The notes under the pieces were generated by a model. That model searched no databases. It was not told where the DNA came from and saw only the letters and a list, made by a program, of their open reading frames with translations. DNA of 64,000 nt from positions 3,534,397 through 3,598,396 of the forward strand of contig OY735212.1 in assembly GCA_963457665.1 (NCBI GenBank). Direction: 5' to 3'. A program made the translations under genes and the position numbers. The DNA is from Thysanoteuthis rhombus. Taxonomy: Eukaryota; Mollusca; Cephalopoda; Oegopsida; Thysanoteuthidae. This document shows, one piece after another, positions 37,190 through 51,180 of this stretch. Position 1 is the first letter of the stretch, and each line of letters begins with the position of its first letter.

Positions 37190-40100
37190 ACTCTATGGAA
37201 CCACGGAGGATAGCAACTAAAAATTAGAGACCGGTCAGAGAGGCAACTAGAAAATAGAAGTAGCGTGTAGAAACAACTAATGGAAAATAACTGTATGGAA
37301 CCACGAAGGGGAGCAAATAATAATCAGAGTCCAGTCAGAGAAGCAACTAGAAAATAGAAGTTGCGTGTAGAAGCAACTAATGGAAAATAACTGTATGGAA
37401 CCACGAAAGGAAGCAAATGAAAATCAGAGTCTAGTCATAGAAGCAACTAGAAAATAGAAGTTGCGTGTAGAGGAAACTAATGGAAAACAACTCTATGGAA
37501 CCAAAGAGGAAAGCAACTAAAAATCAGAGTCCAGTCAGGGAGGTAACTAGAAAATAGAAGTTGCGTGTAGAAGCAACTAATGGAAAATAACTCTATGGAA
37601 CTATGGAGGAAAGCAACTGAAAATTAGAGACCAGTCAGAGAAGCAACTAGAAAATAGAAATAGCGTGTAGAAACAACTAATGGAAAATAACTGTATGGAA
37701 CCACGAAGGAAAGCAAATGAAAATCAGAGTCCAGTCAGAGAGGCAACTAGAAAATAGATGTATCGTGTAGAAGCAACTAATGGAAAATAACTCTATGGAA
37801 CCACGGAGGAAAGCAACTAAAAATTAGAGACCAGTCAGAGAGGCAACTAGAAAATAGAAGTTGCGTGTAGAAGCAACTAATAGAAAATAACTGTATGGAA
37901 CCAAGAGGAAGAGCAAATGAAAATCAGAGTCCAGTCAGAGAAGCAACTAGAAAATAGAAGTAGCGTATAGAAGGAACTAATGGAAAACAACTCTATGGAA
38001 CCAAAGAGGAAAGCAAATGAAAATCAGAGTCCAGTCAGAGAGGCAACTAGAAAATAGATGTTGCGTGTAGAAGCAACTAATGGAAAACAACTCTAGGGAA
38101 CTATGGAGGAAAGCAACTAAAAATGAGAGTCCAGTCAGGGAGGCAACTATAAAATAGAAATAGCGTGTAGAAGCAACTAACGGAAAATAACTGTATGGAA
38201 CCACGAAGGAAAGCAAATGAAAATCAGAGTCCAGTCAGAAAAGCAACTAGAAAATAGAAGTAGCGTATAGAAGGAACTAATGGAAAACAACTCTATGGAA
38301 CCAAAGAGGAAAGCAACTAAAAATTAGAGACCAGTCAGAGAAGCAACTAGAAAATAGAAGTAGCGTGTAGAAACAACTAATGGAAAATAACTGTATGGAA
38401 CCACGAAGGAAAGCAAATGAAAATCAGAGTCCAGTCAGAGAGGCAACTAGAAAATAGAAGTTGCGTGTAGAAGCAACTAATGGAAAACAACTCTAGGGAA
38501 CTATGGAGGAAAGCAACTAAAAATGAGAGTCCAGTCAGGGAGGCAACTATAAAATAGAAATAGCGTGTAGAAGCAACTAACGGAAAATAACTGTATGGAA
38601 CCACGAAGGAAAGCAAATGAAAATCAGAGTCCAGTCAGAGAAGCAACTAGAAAATAAAAGTAGCGTATAGAAGGAACTAATGGAAAACAACTCTATAGAA
38701 CCACGGAGGAAAGCAACTAAAAATCAGAATCCAGTTAGGGAGGTAACTCGAAAATAGAAGTTGCGTGTAGAAGCAACTAATGGAAAATAACTGTATGGAA
38801 CCACGAAGGAAAGCAACTAAAAATCAGAGTCCAGTCAAAGAGGCAACTAGAAAATAGAAGTTGCGTGTAGAAGCAACTAATGGAAAACAACACTAGGGAA
38901 CTATGGAGGAAAGCAACTAAAAATCAGAGTCCAGTCAGGGAGGCAACTATAAAATAGAAATAGCGTGTAGAAGCAACTAACGGAAAATAACTATATGGAA
39001 CCACAAAGGAAAGCAAATGAAAATCAGAGTCCAGTCAGAGAAGAAACTAGAAAATAGAAGTAGCGTATAGAAGGAACTAATGGAAAACAACTCTATAGAA
39101 CCACGGAGGAAAGCAACTAAAAATTGGAATCCAGTCAGGGAGGTAACTAGAAAATAGAAGTTGCATGCAGAAGCAACAAATGGAAAACAAATCTATGGAA
39201 CTATTCAGGAAAACAACTAAAAATTAGAGTCCCTCAGAGTGGCAACTAGAAAATAGAAGTTGCGTGTAGAAGCAACTAATGGAAAATAACTCTATGGAAC
39301 CACGGAAAAAAGCAACTAAAAATCAGAATCCAGTCAGGGAGGTAACTAGAAAATAGAAGTTGCGTGTAGAAGCAACTAATGGAAAATAACTGTATGGAAC
39401 CACGAAGGAAAGCAAATGAAAATCAGAGTCTAGTCATAGAAGCAACTAGAAAATAGAAGTAGCGTATAGAAGGAACTAATGGAAAACAACTCTATGGAAC
39501 CACGGAGGATAGCAACTAAAAATTAGAGACCGGTCAGAGAGGCAACTAGAAAATAGAAGTAGCGTGTAGAAACAACTAATGGAAAATAACTGTATGGAAC
39601 CACGAAGGGGAGCAAATAATAATCAGAGTCCAGTCAGAGAAGCAACTAGAAAATAGAAGTTGCGTGTAGAAGCAACTAATGGAAAATAACTGTATGGAAC
39701 CACGAAAGAAAGCAAATGAAAATCAGAGTCTAGTCATAGAAGCAACTAGAAAATAGAAGTAGCGTATAGAAGGAACTAATGGAAAACAACTCTATGGAAC
39801 CACGGAGGATAGCAACTAAAAATTAGAGACCGGTCAGAGAGGCAACTAGAAAATAGAAGTAGCGTGTAGAAACAACTAATGGAAAATAACTGTATGGAAC
39901 CACGAAGGGGAGCAAATAATAATCAGAGTCCAGTCAGAGAAGCAACTAGAAAATAGAAGTTGCGTGTAGAAGCAACTAATGGAAAATAACTGTATGGAAC
40001 CACGAAAGGAAGCAAATGAAAATCAGAGTCTAGTCATAGAAGCAACTAGAAAATAGAAGTTGCGTGTAGAGGAAACTAATGGAAAACAACTCTATGGAAC

Positions 40101-40960
40101 CAAAGAGGAAAGCAACTAAAAATCAGAGTCCAGTCAGGGAGGTAACTAGAAAATAGAAGTTGCGTGTAGAAGCAACTAATGGAAAATAACTCTATGGAAC
40201 TATGGAGGAAAGCAACTAAAAATTAGAGACCAGTCAGAGAAGCAACTAGAAAATAGAAATAGCGTGTAGAAACAACTAATGGAAAATAACTGTATGGAAC
40301 CACGAAGGAAAGCAAATGAAAATCAGAGTCCAGTCAGAGAGGCAACTAGAAAATAGATGTATCGTGTAGAAGCAACTAATGGAAAATAACTCTATGGAAC
40401 CACGGAGGAAAGCAACTAAAAATTAGAGACCAGTCAGAGAGGCAACTAGAAAATAGAAGTTGCGTGTAGAAGCAACTAATAGAAAATAACTGTATGGAAC
40501 CAAGAGGAAGAGCAAATGAAAATCAGAGTCCAGTCAGAGAAGCAACTAGAAAATAGAAGTAGCGTATAGAAGGAACTAATGGAAAACAACTCTATGGAAC
40601 CAAAGAGGAAAGCAAATGAAAATCAGAGTCCAGTCAGAGAGGCAACTAGAAAATAGATGTTGCGTGTAGAAGCAACTAATGGAAAACAACTCTAGGGAAC
40701 TATGGAGGAAAGCAACTAAAAATGAGAGTCCAGTCAGGGAGGCAACTATAAAATAGAAATAGCGTGTAGAAGCAACTAACGGAAAATAACTGTATGGAAC
40801 CACGAAGGAAAGCAAATGAAAATCAGAGTCCAGTCAGAAAAGCAACTAGAAAATAGAAGTAGCGTATAGAAGGAACTAATGGAAAACAACTCTATGGAAC
40901 CAAAGAGGAAAGCAACTAAAAATTAGAGACCAGTCAGAGAAGAAACTAGAAAATAGAAGT
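37190..40960 (+). repeat. 2599-bp HOR, two copies
   Basis: 37190-38370 and 39790-40960 match at an offset of 2599. Shared rare variants include TTGCGTGTAGAGGAAACTAA (37461 / 40060), GATGTATCGTG (about 37757 / 40356) and CCAAGAGGAAGAGC (37901 / 40500). The DNA between them (38,370-39,790) belongs to other HOR types, including a GCATGC monomer at 39163. Confidence 0.85.
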
Positions 40961-43900
40961 AGCGTGTAGAAACAACTACTGGAAAATAACTGTATGGAAC
41001 CACGAAGGAAAGCAAATGAAAATCAAAGTCCAGTCAGAGAGGCAGCTAGAAAATAGATGTTGCGTGTAGAAGCAACTAATGGAAACAACTCAAGGGAACT
41101 ATGGAGGAAAGCAACTAAAAATCAGAGTCCAGTCAGGGAGGCAACTATAAAATAGAAATAGCGTGTAGAAGCAACTAACCGAAAATAACTGTATGGAACC
41201 ACGAAGGAAAGCAAATGAAAATCAGAGTCCAGTCAGAGAAGCAACTAGAAAATAGAAGTAGCGTATAGAAGGAACTAATGGAAAACAACTCTATAGAACC
41301 ACGGAGGAAAGCAACTGAAGATCAGAATCCAGTCAGGGAGGTAACTAGAAAATAGAAGTTGCGTGTATAAGCAACTAATGGAAAATAACTGTATGGAACC
41401 ACGAAGGAAAGCAAATATAAATCAGAGTCCAGTCAGAGAAGCAACTAGAAAATAGAAGTAGCGTATAGAAGGAACTAATGGAAAACAACTCTATAGAACC
41501 ACGGAGGAAAGCAACTAAAAATCAGAATCCAGTTAGGGAGGTAACTAGAAAATAGAAGTTGCGTGTAGAAGCAACTAATGGAAAATAACTGTATGGAACC
41601 ACGAAGGAAAGCAACTAAAAATCAGAGTCCAGCCATAGAAGCAACTAAAAAATAGAAGTAGCGTATAGAAGGAACTAATGGAAAACAACTCTATGGAACC
41701 ACGGAGGAAAGCAACTAAAAATCAGAGTCCAGTCAGGGAGGCAACTATAAAATAGAAATAGCGTGTAGAAGCAACTAACGGAAAAAAACTGTATGGAACC
41801 ACGAAGGAAAGCAAATGAAAATCAGAGTCCAGTCAGAGAAGCAACTAGAAAATAGAAGTAGCGTATAGAAGCAACTAATGGAAAACAAATCTATGGAACT
41901 ATGGAGGAAAGCAACTAAAAATCAGAGTCCAGTCAGAGAGGCAACTAGAAAATAGAAGTTGCGTGTAGAAGCAACTAATGGAAAATAACTGTATGGAACC
42001 AAGAAGGAAAGCAAATAAAAATCAGAGTCCAGTCAGAGAAGCAACTAGAAAATAGAAGTAGCGTGTAGAAACAACTAATGGAAAATAACTGTATGGAACC
42101 ACGAAGGAAAGCAAATTAAAATCAGAGTCCAGTCAGAGAGGCAACTAGAAAATAGAAGTTGCGTGTAGAAGCAACTAATGGAAAACAACTCTAGGGAACT
42201 ATGGAGGAAAGCAACTAAAAATGAGTGTCCAGTCAGGGAGGCAACTATAAAATAGAAATAGCGTGTAGAAGCAACTAACGGAAAATAACTGTATGGAACC
42301 ACGAACGAAAGCAAATGAAAATCAGAGTCCAGTCAGAGAAGCAACTAGAAAATAGAAGTAGCGTATAGAAGGAACTAATGGAAAACAACTCTATAGAACC
42401 ACGGAGGAAAGCAACTAAAAATCAGAATCCAGTTAGGGAGGTAACTAGAAAATAGAAGTTGCATGTAGAAGCAACTAATGGAAAATAACTGTATGGAACC
42501 ACGAAGGAAAGCAACAAAAAATCAGAGTCCAGTCAAAGAGGCATCTAGAAAATAGAAGTTGCATGTAGAAGCAACTAATGGAAAACAACACTAGGGAACT
42601 ATGGAGGAAAGCAACTAAAAATCAGAGTCCAGTCAGGGAGGTAACTAGAAAATAGAAGTTGCGTGTAGAAGCAACTAATGGAAAATAACTCTATGGAACC
42701 ACGAAGGAAAGCAAATGAAAATCAGAGTCCAGTCAGAGAAGAAACTAGAAAATAGAAGTAGCGTATAGAAGGAACTAATGGAAAACAACTCTATAGAACC
42801 ACGGAGGAAAGCAACTAAAAATCAGAATCCAGTCAGGGAGGTAACTAGAAAATAGAAGTTGCGTGTAGAAGCAACTAATGGAAAATAACTGTATGGAACC
42901 ACGAAGGAAAGCAAATGAAAATCAGAGTCTAGTCATAGAAGCAACTAGAAAATAGAAGTAGCGTATAGAAGGAACTAATGGAAAACAACTCTATGGAACC
43001 ACGGAGGATAGCAACTAAAAATTAGAGACCGGTCAGAGAGGCAACTAGAAAATAGAAGTAGCGTGTAGAAACAACTAATGGAAAATAACTGTATGGAACC
43101 ACGAAGGGGAGCAAATAATAATCAGAGTCCAGTCAGAGAAGCAACAAAAAATCAGAATCCAGTCAGGGAGGCAACTAGAAAATAGAAGTAGCGTGTAGAA
43201 ACAACTAATGGAAAATAACTGTATGGAACCACGAAGGAAAGCAAATGAAAATCAGAGTCTAGTCATAGAAGCAACTAGAAAATAGAAGTAGCGTATAGAA
43301 GGAACTAATGGAAAATAACTGTATGGAACCAAGAAGGAAAGCAAATGAAAATCAGAGTCCAGTCAGAGAAGCAACTAGAAAATAGAAGTAGCGTGTAGAA
43401 ACAACTAATGGAAAATAACTGTATGGAACCACGAAGGAAAGCAAATGAAAATCAGAGTCCAGTCAGAGAGGCAACTAGAAAATAGAAGTTGCGTGTAGAA
43501 GCAACTAATGGAAAACAACTCTAGGGAACTATGGAGGAAAGCAACTAAAAATGAGTGTCCAGTCAGGGAGGCAACTATAAAATAGAAATAGTGTGTAGAA
43601 GCAACTAACGGAAAATAACTGTATGGAACCACGAAGGAAAGCAAATGAAAATCAGAGTCTAGTCATAGAAGCAACTAGAAAATAGAAGTAGCGTATAGAA
43701 GGAACTAATGGAAAACAACTCTATGGAACCACGGAGGATAGCAACTAAAAATTAGAGACCGGTCAGAGAGGCAACTAGAAAATAGAAGTAGCGTGTAGAA
43801 ACAACTAATGGAAAATAACTGTATGGAACCACGAAGGAAAGCAACTAATAATCAGAGTCCAGTCAAAGAGGCATCTAGAAAATAGAAGTTGCGTGTAGAA

Positions 43901-46900
43901 GCAACTAATGGAAAATAACTCTATGGAACCACGGAGGAAAGCAACTAAAAATTAGAGACCAGTCAGAGAGGCAACTATAAAATAGAAATAGCGTGTAGAA
44001 ACAACTAATGGAAAACAACTCTATGGAACTATGGAGGAAAGCAACTAAAAATCAGAGTCCAGTCAGGGAGGCAACTAGAAAATAGAAGTTGCATGTAGAA
44101 GCAACTAATAGAAAATAACTGTATGGAACCAAGAGGAAGAGCAAATGAAAATCAGAGAAGCAACTAGAAAATAGAAGTAGCGTATAGAAGGAACTAATGG
44201 AAAACAACTCTATGGAACCAAAGAGGAAAGCAACTAAAAATTAGAGACCAGTCAGAGAAGCAACTAGAAAATAGAGGTAGCGTGTAGAAACAACTAATGG
44301 AAAATAACTGTATGGAACCACGAAGGAAAGCAACTAAAAATCAGAATCCAGTCAGGGAGGTAACTACAAAAATAGAAGTTGCGTGTAGAAGCAACTAATG
44401 GAAAATAACTGTATGGAACCACGAAGGAAAGCAAATGAAAATCAGAGTCCAGTCAGGGAGGCAACTATAAAATAGAAATAGCGTGTAGAAGCAACTAACC
44501 GAAAATAACTGTATGGAACCACGAAGGAAAGCAAATGAAAATCAGAGTCCAGTCAGAGAAGCAACTACAAAATAGAAGTAGCGTATAGAAGGAACTAATG
44601 GAAAACAACTCTATAGAACCACGGAGGAAAGCAACTAAAAATCAGAATCCAGTCAGGGAGGTAACTAGAAAATAGAAGTAGCGTGTAGAAACAACTAATG
44701 GAAAATAACTGTATGGAACCACGAAGGAAAGCAAATGAAAATCAGAGTCCAGTCAGAGAGGCAACTAGAAAATAGATGTTGCGTGTAGAAGCAACTAATG
44801 GAAAACAACTCAAGGGAACTATGGAGGAAAGCAACTAAAAATCAGAGTCCAGTCAGGGAGGCAACTATAAAATAGAAATAGCGTGTAGAAGCAACTAACC
44901 GAAAATAACTGTATGGAACCACGAAGGAAAGCAAATGAAAATCAGAGTCCAGTCAGAGAAGCAACTAGAAAATAGAAGTAGCGTATAGAAGGAACTAATG
45001 GAAAACAACTCTATAGAACCACGGAGGAAAGCAACTAAAAATCAGAATCCAGTCAGGGAGGTAACTAGAAAATAGAAGTTGCATGCAGAAGCAACAAATG
45101 GAAAACAACTCTATGGAACTATTCAGGAAAACAACTAAAAATTATAGTCCCTCAGAGTGGCAACTAGAAAATAGAAGTTGCGTGTAGAAGCAACTAACGG
45201 AAAATAACTCTATGGAACCACGGAAAAAAGCAACTAAAAATCAGAATCCAGTCAGGGAGGTAACTAGAAAATAGAAGTTGCGTGTAGAAGCAACTAATGG
45301 AAAATAACTGTATGGAACCACGAAGGAAAGCAAATGAAAATCAGAGTCTAGTCATAGAAGCAACTAGAAAATAGAAGTAGCGTATAGAAGGAACTAATGG
45401 AAAACAACTCTATAGAACCACGGAGGAAAGCAACTAAAAATCAGAATCCAGTCAGGGAGGTAACTAGAAAATAGAAGTAACGTGTAGAAACAACTAATGG
45501 AAAATAACTGTATGGAACCACGAAGGAAAGCAACTAATAATCAGAGTCCAGTCAAAGAGGCATCTAGAAAATAGAAGTTGCGTGTAGAAGCAACTAATAG
45601 AAAATAACTGTATGGAACACAGAGGAAGAGCAAATTAAAATCAGAGAAGCAACTAGAAAATAGAAGTAGCGTATAGAAGGAACTAATGGAAAACAACTCT
45701 ATGGAACCAAAGAGGAAAGCAACTAAAAATTAGAGACCAGTCAGAGAAGCAACTAGAAAATAGAAGTAGCGTGTAGAAACAACTAATGGAAAATAACTGT
45801 ATGGAACCACGAAGGAAAGCAACTAAAAATCAGAATCCAGTCAGGGAGGTAACTACAAAAATAGAAGTTGCGTGTAGAAGCAACTAATGGAAAATAACTG
45901 TATGGAACCACGAAGGAAAGCAAATGAAAATCAGAGTCCAGTCAGAGAGGCAAATAGAAAATAGATGTTGCGTGTAGAAGCAACTAATGGAAAACAACTC
46001 AAGGGAACTATGGAGGAAAGCAACTAAAAATCAGAGTCCAGTCAGGGAGGCAACTATAAAATAGAAATAGCGTGTAGAAGCAACTAACCGAAAATAACTG
46101 TATGGAACCACGAAGGAAAGTAAATGAAAATCAGAGTCCAGTCAGAGAAGCAACTAGAAAATAGAAGTAGCGTATAGAAGGAACTAATGGAAAAGAACTC
46201 TATAGAACCACGGAGGAAAGCAACTAAAAATCAGAATCCAGTCAGGGAGGTAACTAGAAAATAGAAGTAGCGTGTAGAAGCAACTAATGGAAAACAACTC
46301 AAGGGAACTATGGAGGAAAGCAACTAAAAATCAGAGTCCAGTCAGGGAGGCAACTAGAAAATAGAAGTTGCGTGTAGAAGCAACTAATGGAAAACAACAC
46401 TAGGGAACTATGGAGGAAAGCAACTAAAAATCAGAGTCCAGTCAGGGAGGCAACTATAAAATAGAAATAGCGTGTAGAAGCAACTAACGGAAAATAACTG
46501 TATGGAACCACGAAGGAAAGCAAATGAAAATCAGAGTCCAGTCAGAGAAGAAACTAGAAAATAGAAGTAGCGTATAGAAGGAACTAATGGAAAACAACTC
46601 TATAGAACCACGGAGGAAAGCAACTAAAAATCGGAATCCAGTCAGGGAGGTAACTAGAAAATAGAAGTTGCATGCAGAAGCAACAAATGGAAAACAACTC
46701 TATGGAACTATTCAGGAAAACAACTAAAAATTAGAGTCCCTCAGAGTGGCAACTAGAGAATAGAAGTTGCGTGTAGAAGCAACTAACGGAAAATAACTCT
46801 ATGGAACCACGGAAAAAAGCAACTAATAAATAGAATCCAGTCAGGGAGGTAACTAGAAAATAGAAGTTGCGTGTAGAAGCAACTAATGGAAAATAACTGT

Positions 46901-47290
46901 ATGGAACCACGAAGGAAAGCAAATGAAAATCAGAGTCTAGTCATAGAAGCAACTAGAAAATAGAAGTAGCGTATAGAAGGAACTAATGGAAAACAACTCT
47001 ATAGAACCACGGAGGAAAGCAACTAAAAATCAGAATCCAGTCAGGGAGGTAACTAGAAAATACAAGTAGCGTGTAGAAACAACTAATGGAAAATATCTGT
47101 ATGGAACCACGAAGGAAAGCAACTAATAATCAGAGTCCAGTCAAAGAGGCATCTAGAAAATAGAAGTTGCGTGTAGAAGCAACTAATGGAAAACAACACT
47201 AGGGAACTATGGAGGAAAGCAACTAAAAATCAGAGTCATGTCAGGGAGGCAACTATAAAATAGAAATAGCGTGTAGAAACAACTAACCGA
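40800..47290 (+). repeat. Large internal duplication, copy A (about 6.5 kb)
   Basis: Matches 53610-59600. Anchors at an offset of 12812 include GGCAGCTAG (41041 / 53853), GCGTGTATAAGC (about 41361 / 54173) and a 130-bp monomer at about 43,140. The offset falls to 12710 by GCAACTACAAAATAG (44561 / 57271) and to 12310 by GCATGC 45081 / 57391 and CAGAGTCATG (47231 / 59541). Copy B therefore lacks about five monomers between 44.3 and 45.1 kb. Confidence 0.88.
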
Positions 47291-47563
47291 AAATAACTGT
47301 ATGGATCCACGAAGGAAAGCAAATGAAAATCAGAGTCCAGTCAGAGAAGCAACTAGAAAATAGAAGTAGCGTATAGAAGGAACTAATGGAAAACAACTCT
47401 ATAGAACCACGGAGGAAAGCAACTAAAAATCAGAATCCAACCAGGGAGGTAACTAGAAAATAGAAGTAGCGTGTAGAAGCAACTAATGGAAAACAACTCA
47501 AGGGAACTATGGAGGAAAGCAACTAAAAATCAGAGTCCAGTCAAAGAGGCATCTAGAAAATAG

Positions 47564-49072
47564 AAGTTGCGTGTAGAAGCAACTAATAGAAAATAACTGT
47601 ATGGAACCAAGAGGAAGAGCAAATGAAAATCAGAGTCCAGTCAGAGAAGCAACTAGAAAATAGAAGTAGCGTATAGAAGGAACTAATGGAAAACAACTCT
47701 ATGGAACCAAAGAGGAAAGCAACTAAAAATTAGAGACCAGTCAGAGAAGCAACTGGAAAATAAAAGTAGCGTGTAGAAACAACTAATGGAAAATAACTGT
47801 ATGGAACCACGAAGGAAAGCAAATGAAAATCAGAGTCCAGTCAAAGAAGAAACTAGAAAATAGAAGTAGCGTATAGAAGGAACTAATGGAAAACAACTCT
47901 ATAGAACCACGGAGGAAAGCAACTAAAAATCGGAATCCAGTCAGGGAGGTAACTAGAAAATAGAAGTTGCATGCAGAAGCAACAAATGGAAAACCACTCT
48001 ATGGAACTATTCAGGAAAACAACTAAAAATTAGAGTCCCTCAGAGTGGCAACTAGAAAATAGAAGTTGCGTGTAGTAGCAACTAACGGAAAATAACTCTA
48101 TGGAACCACGGAAAAAAGCAACTAAAAATCAGAATACAGTCAGGGAGGTAACTAGAAAATAGAAGTTGCGTGTAGAAGCAAGTAATGGAAAATAACTGTA
48201 TGGAACCACCAAGGAAAGCAAATGAAAATCAGAGTCTAGTCATAGAAGCAACTAGAAAATAAAAGTAGCGTATAGAAGGAACTAATGGAAAACAACTCTA
48301 TAGAACCACGGAGGAAAGCAACTAAAAATCAGAATCCAGTCAGGGAGGTAACTAAAAAATAGAAGTAGCGTGTAGAAACAACTAATGGAAAATAACTGTA
48401 TGGAACCACGAAGGAAAGCAACTAATAATCAGAGTCCAGTCAAAGAGGCATCTAGAAAATAGAAGTTGCGTGTAGAAGCAACTAATGGAAAATAACTCTA
48501 TGGAACCACGGAGGAAAGCAACTAAAAATTAGAGACCAGTCAGAGAGGCAACTATAAAATAGAAGTTGCGTGTAGAAGCAACTAATGGAAAAAACTCTAT
48601 GGAACTATGGAGGAAAGCAACTAAAAATCAGAGTCCAGTCAGGGAGGCAACTAGAAAATAGAAGTTGCATGTAGAAGCAACTAATAGAAAATAACTGTAT
48701 GGAACCAAGAGGAAGAGCAAATGAAAATCAGAGAAGCAACTAGAAAATAGAAGTAGCGTATAGAAGGAACTAATGGAAAACAACTATATGGAACCAAAGA
48801 GGAAAGCAACTAAAAATTAGAGACCAGTCAGAGAAGCAACTAGAAAATAGAAGTAGCGTGTAGAAACAACTAATGGAAAATAACTGTATGGAACCACGAA
48901 GGAAAGCAACTAAAAATCAGAATCCAGTCAGGGAGGTAACTACAAAAATAGAAGTTGCGTGTAGAAGCAACTAATGGAAAATAACTGTATGGAACCACGA
49001 AGGAAAGCAAATGAAAATCAGAGTCCAGTCAGGGAGGCAACTATAAAATAGAAATAGCGTGTAGAAGCAACT
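47564..49072 (+). repeat. 1.5-kb duplication, copy A (offset 3617)
   Basis: Matches 51181-52689. Anchors are CCAAGAGGAAGAGC (mark at 47611 / 51228), the GCATGC mark (47969 / 51586) and the shortened AATGGAAAAAACTCTATGG (48584 / 52201). A further relative of this plan lies near 60,670-61,600, where AATGGAAAAAAACTC has one more A. Confidence 0.85.
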
Positions 49073-51180
49073 AACCGAAAATAACTGTATGGAACCACGA
49101 AGGGAGGCAAATGAAAATCAGAGTCCAGTCAGAGAAGCAACTAGAAAATAGAAGTAGCGTATAGAAGGAACTAATGGAAAACAACTCTATAGAACCACGG
49201 AGGAAAGCAACTAAAAATCAGAATCCAGTCAGGGAGGTAACTAGAAAATAGAAGTTGCGTGTAGAAGCAACTAATGGAAAACAACTCAAGGGAACTATGG
49301 AGGAAAGCAACTAAAAATCAGAGTCCAGTCAGGGAGGCAACTAGAAAATAGAAGTTGCGTGTAGAAGCAACTAATGGAAAACAACACTAGGGAACTATGG
49401 AGGAAAGCAACTAAAAATCAGAGTCCAGTCAGGGAGGCAACTATAAAATAGAAATAGCGTGTAGAAGCAACTAACGGAAAAAAACTGTATGGAACCACGA
49501 AAGAAAGCAAATGAAAATCAGAGTCCAGTCAGAGAAGAAACTAGAAAATAGAAGTAGCGTATAGAAGGAACTAATGGAAAACAACTAGAAAAAATAGAAG
49601 TTGCGTGTAGAAGCAACTAATGGAAAATAACTGTATGGAACCAAGAAGGAAAGCAAATGAAAATCAGAGTCCAGTCAGAGAAGCAACTAGAAAATAGAAG
49701 TTGCGTGTAGAAGCAACTAACGGAAAATAACTCTATGGAACCACGGAAAAAAGCAACTAATAATCAGAATCCAGTCAGGGAGGTAACTAGAAAATAGAAG
49801 TTGCGTGTAGAAGCAACTAATGGAAAATAACTGTATGGAACCACGAAGGAAAGCAAATGAAAATCAGAGTCTAGTCATAGAAGCAACTAGAAAATAGAAG
49901 TAGCGTATAGAAGGAACTAATGGAAAACAACTCTATAGAACCACGGAGGAAAGCAACTAAAAATCAGAATCCAGTTAGGGAGGTAACTAGAAAATAGAAG
50001 TTGCGTGTAGAAGCAACTAATGGAAAATAACTGTATGGAACCACGAAGGAAAGCAACTAAAAATCAGAGTCCAGTCAAAGAGGCATCTAGAAAATAGAAG
50101 TTGCATGTAGAAGCAACTAATGGAAAACAACACTAGGGAACTATGGAGGAAAGCAACTAAAAATCAGAGTCATGTCAGGGAGGCAACTATAAAATAGAAA
50201 TAGCGTGTAGAAGCAACTAACCGAAAATAACTGTATGGAACCACGAAGGAAAGCAAATGAAAATCAGAGTCCAGTCAGAGAAGCAACTAGAAAATAGAAG
50301 TAGCGTATAGAAGGAACTAATGGAAAACAACTCTATAGAACCACGGAGGAAAGCAACTAAAAATCAGAATCCAGTCAGGAAGGTAACTAGAAAATAGAAG
50401 TAGCGTGTAGAAGCAACTAATGGAAGACAACTCAAGGGAACTATGGAGGAAAGCAACTAAAAATCAGAGTCCAGTCAAAGAGGCATCTAGAAAATAGAAG
50501 TTGCGTGTAGAAGCAACTAATGGAAAATAACTGTATGGAACCACGAAGGAAAGCAAATGAAAATCAGAGTCCAGTCAGAGAGGCAACTAGAAAATAGATG
50601 TTGCGTGTAGAAGCAACTAATGGAAAACAACTCAAGGGAACTATGGAGGAAAGCAACTAAAAATCAGAGTCCAGTCAGGGAGGCAACTAGAAAATAGAAA
50701 TAGCGTGTAGAAGCAACTAACCGAAAATAACTGTATGGAACCACGAAGGAAAGCAAATGAAAATCAGAGTCCAGTCAGAGAAGCAACTAGAAAATAGAAG
50801 TAGCGTATAGAAGGAACTAATGGAAAACAACTCTATAGAACCACGGATGAAAGCAACTAAAAATCAGAATCCAGTCAGGGAGGTAACTAGAAAATAGAAG
50901 TAGCGTGTAGAAGCAACTAATGGAAAACAACTCAAGGGAACTATGGAGGAAAGCAACTAAAAATCAGAATCCAGTCAGGGAGGCAACTAGAAAATAGAAG
51001 TTGCGTGTAGAAGCAACTAATGGAAAACAACACTAGGGAACTATGGAGGAAAGCAACTAAAAATCAGAGTCCAGTCAGGGAGGCAACTATAAAATAGAAA
51101 TAGCGTGTAGAAGCAACTAACGGAAAATAACTGTATGGAACCACGAAGGAAAGCAAATGAAAATCAGAGTCCAGTCAGAG

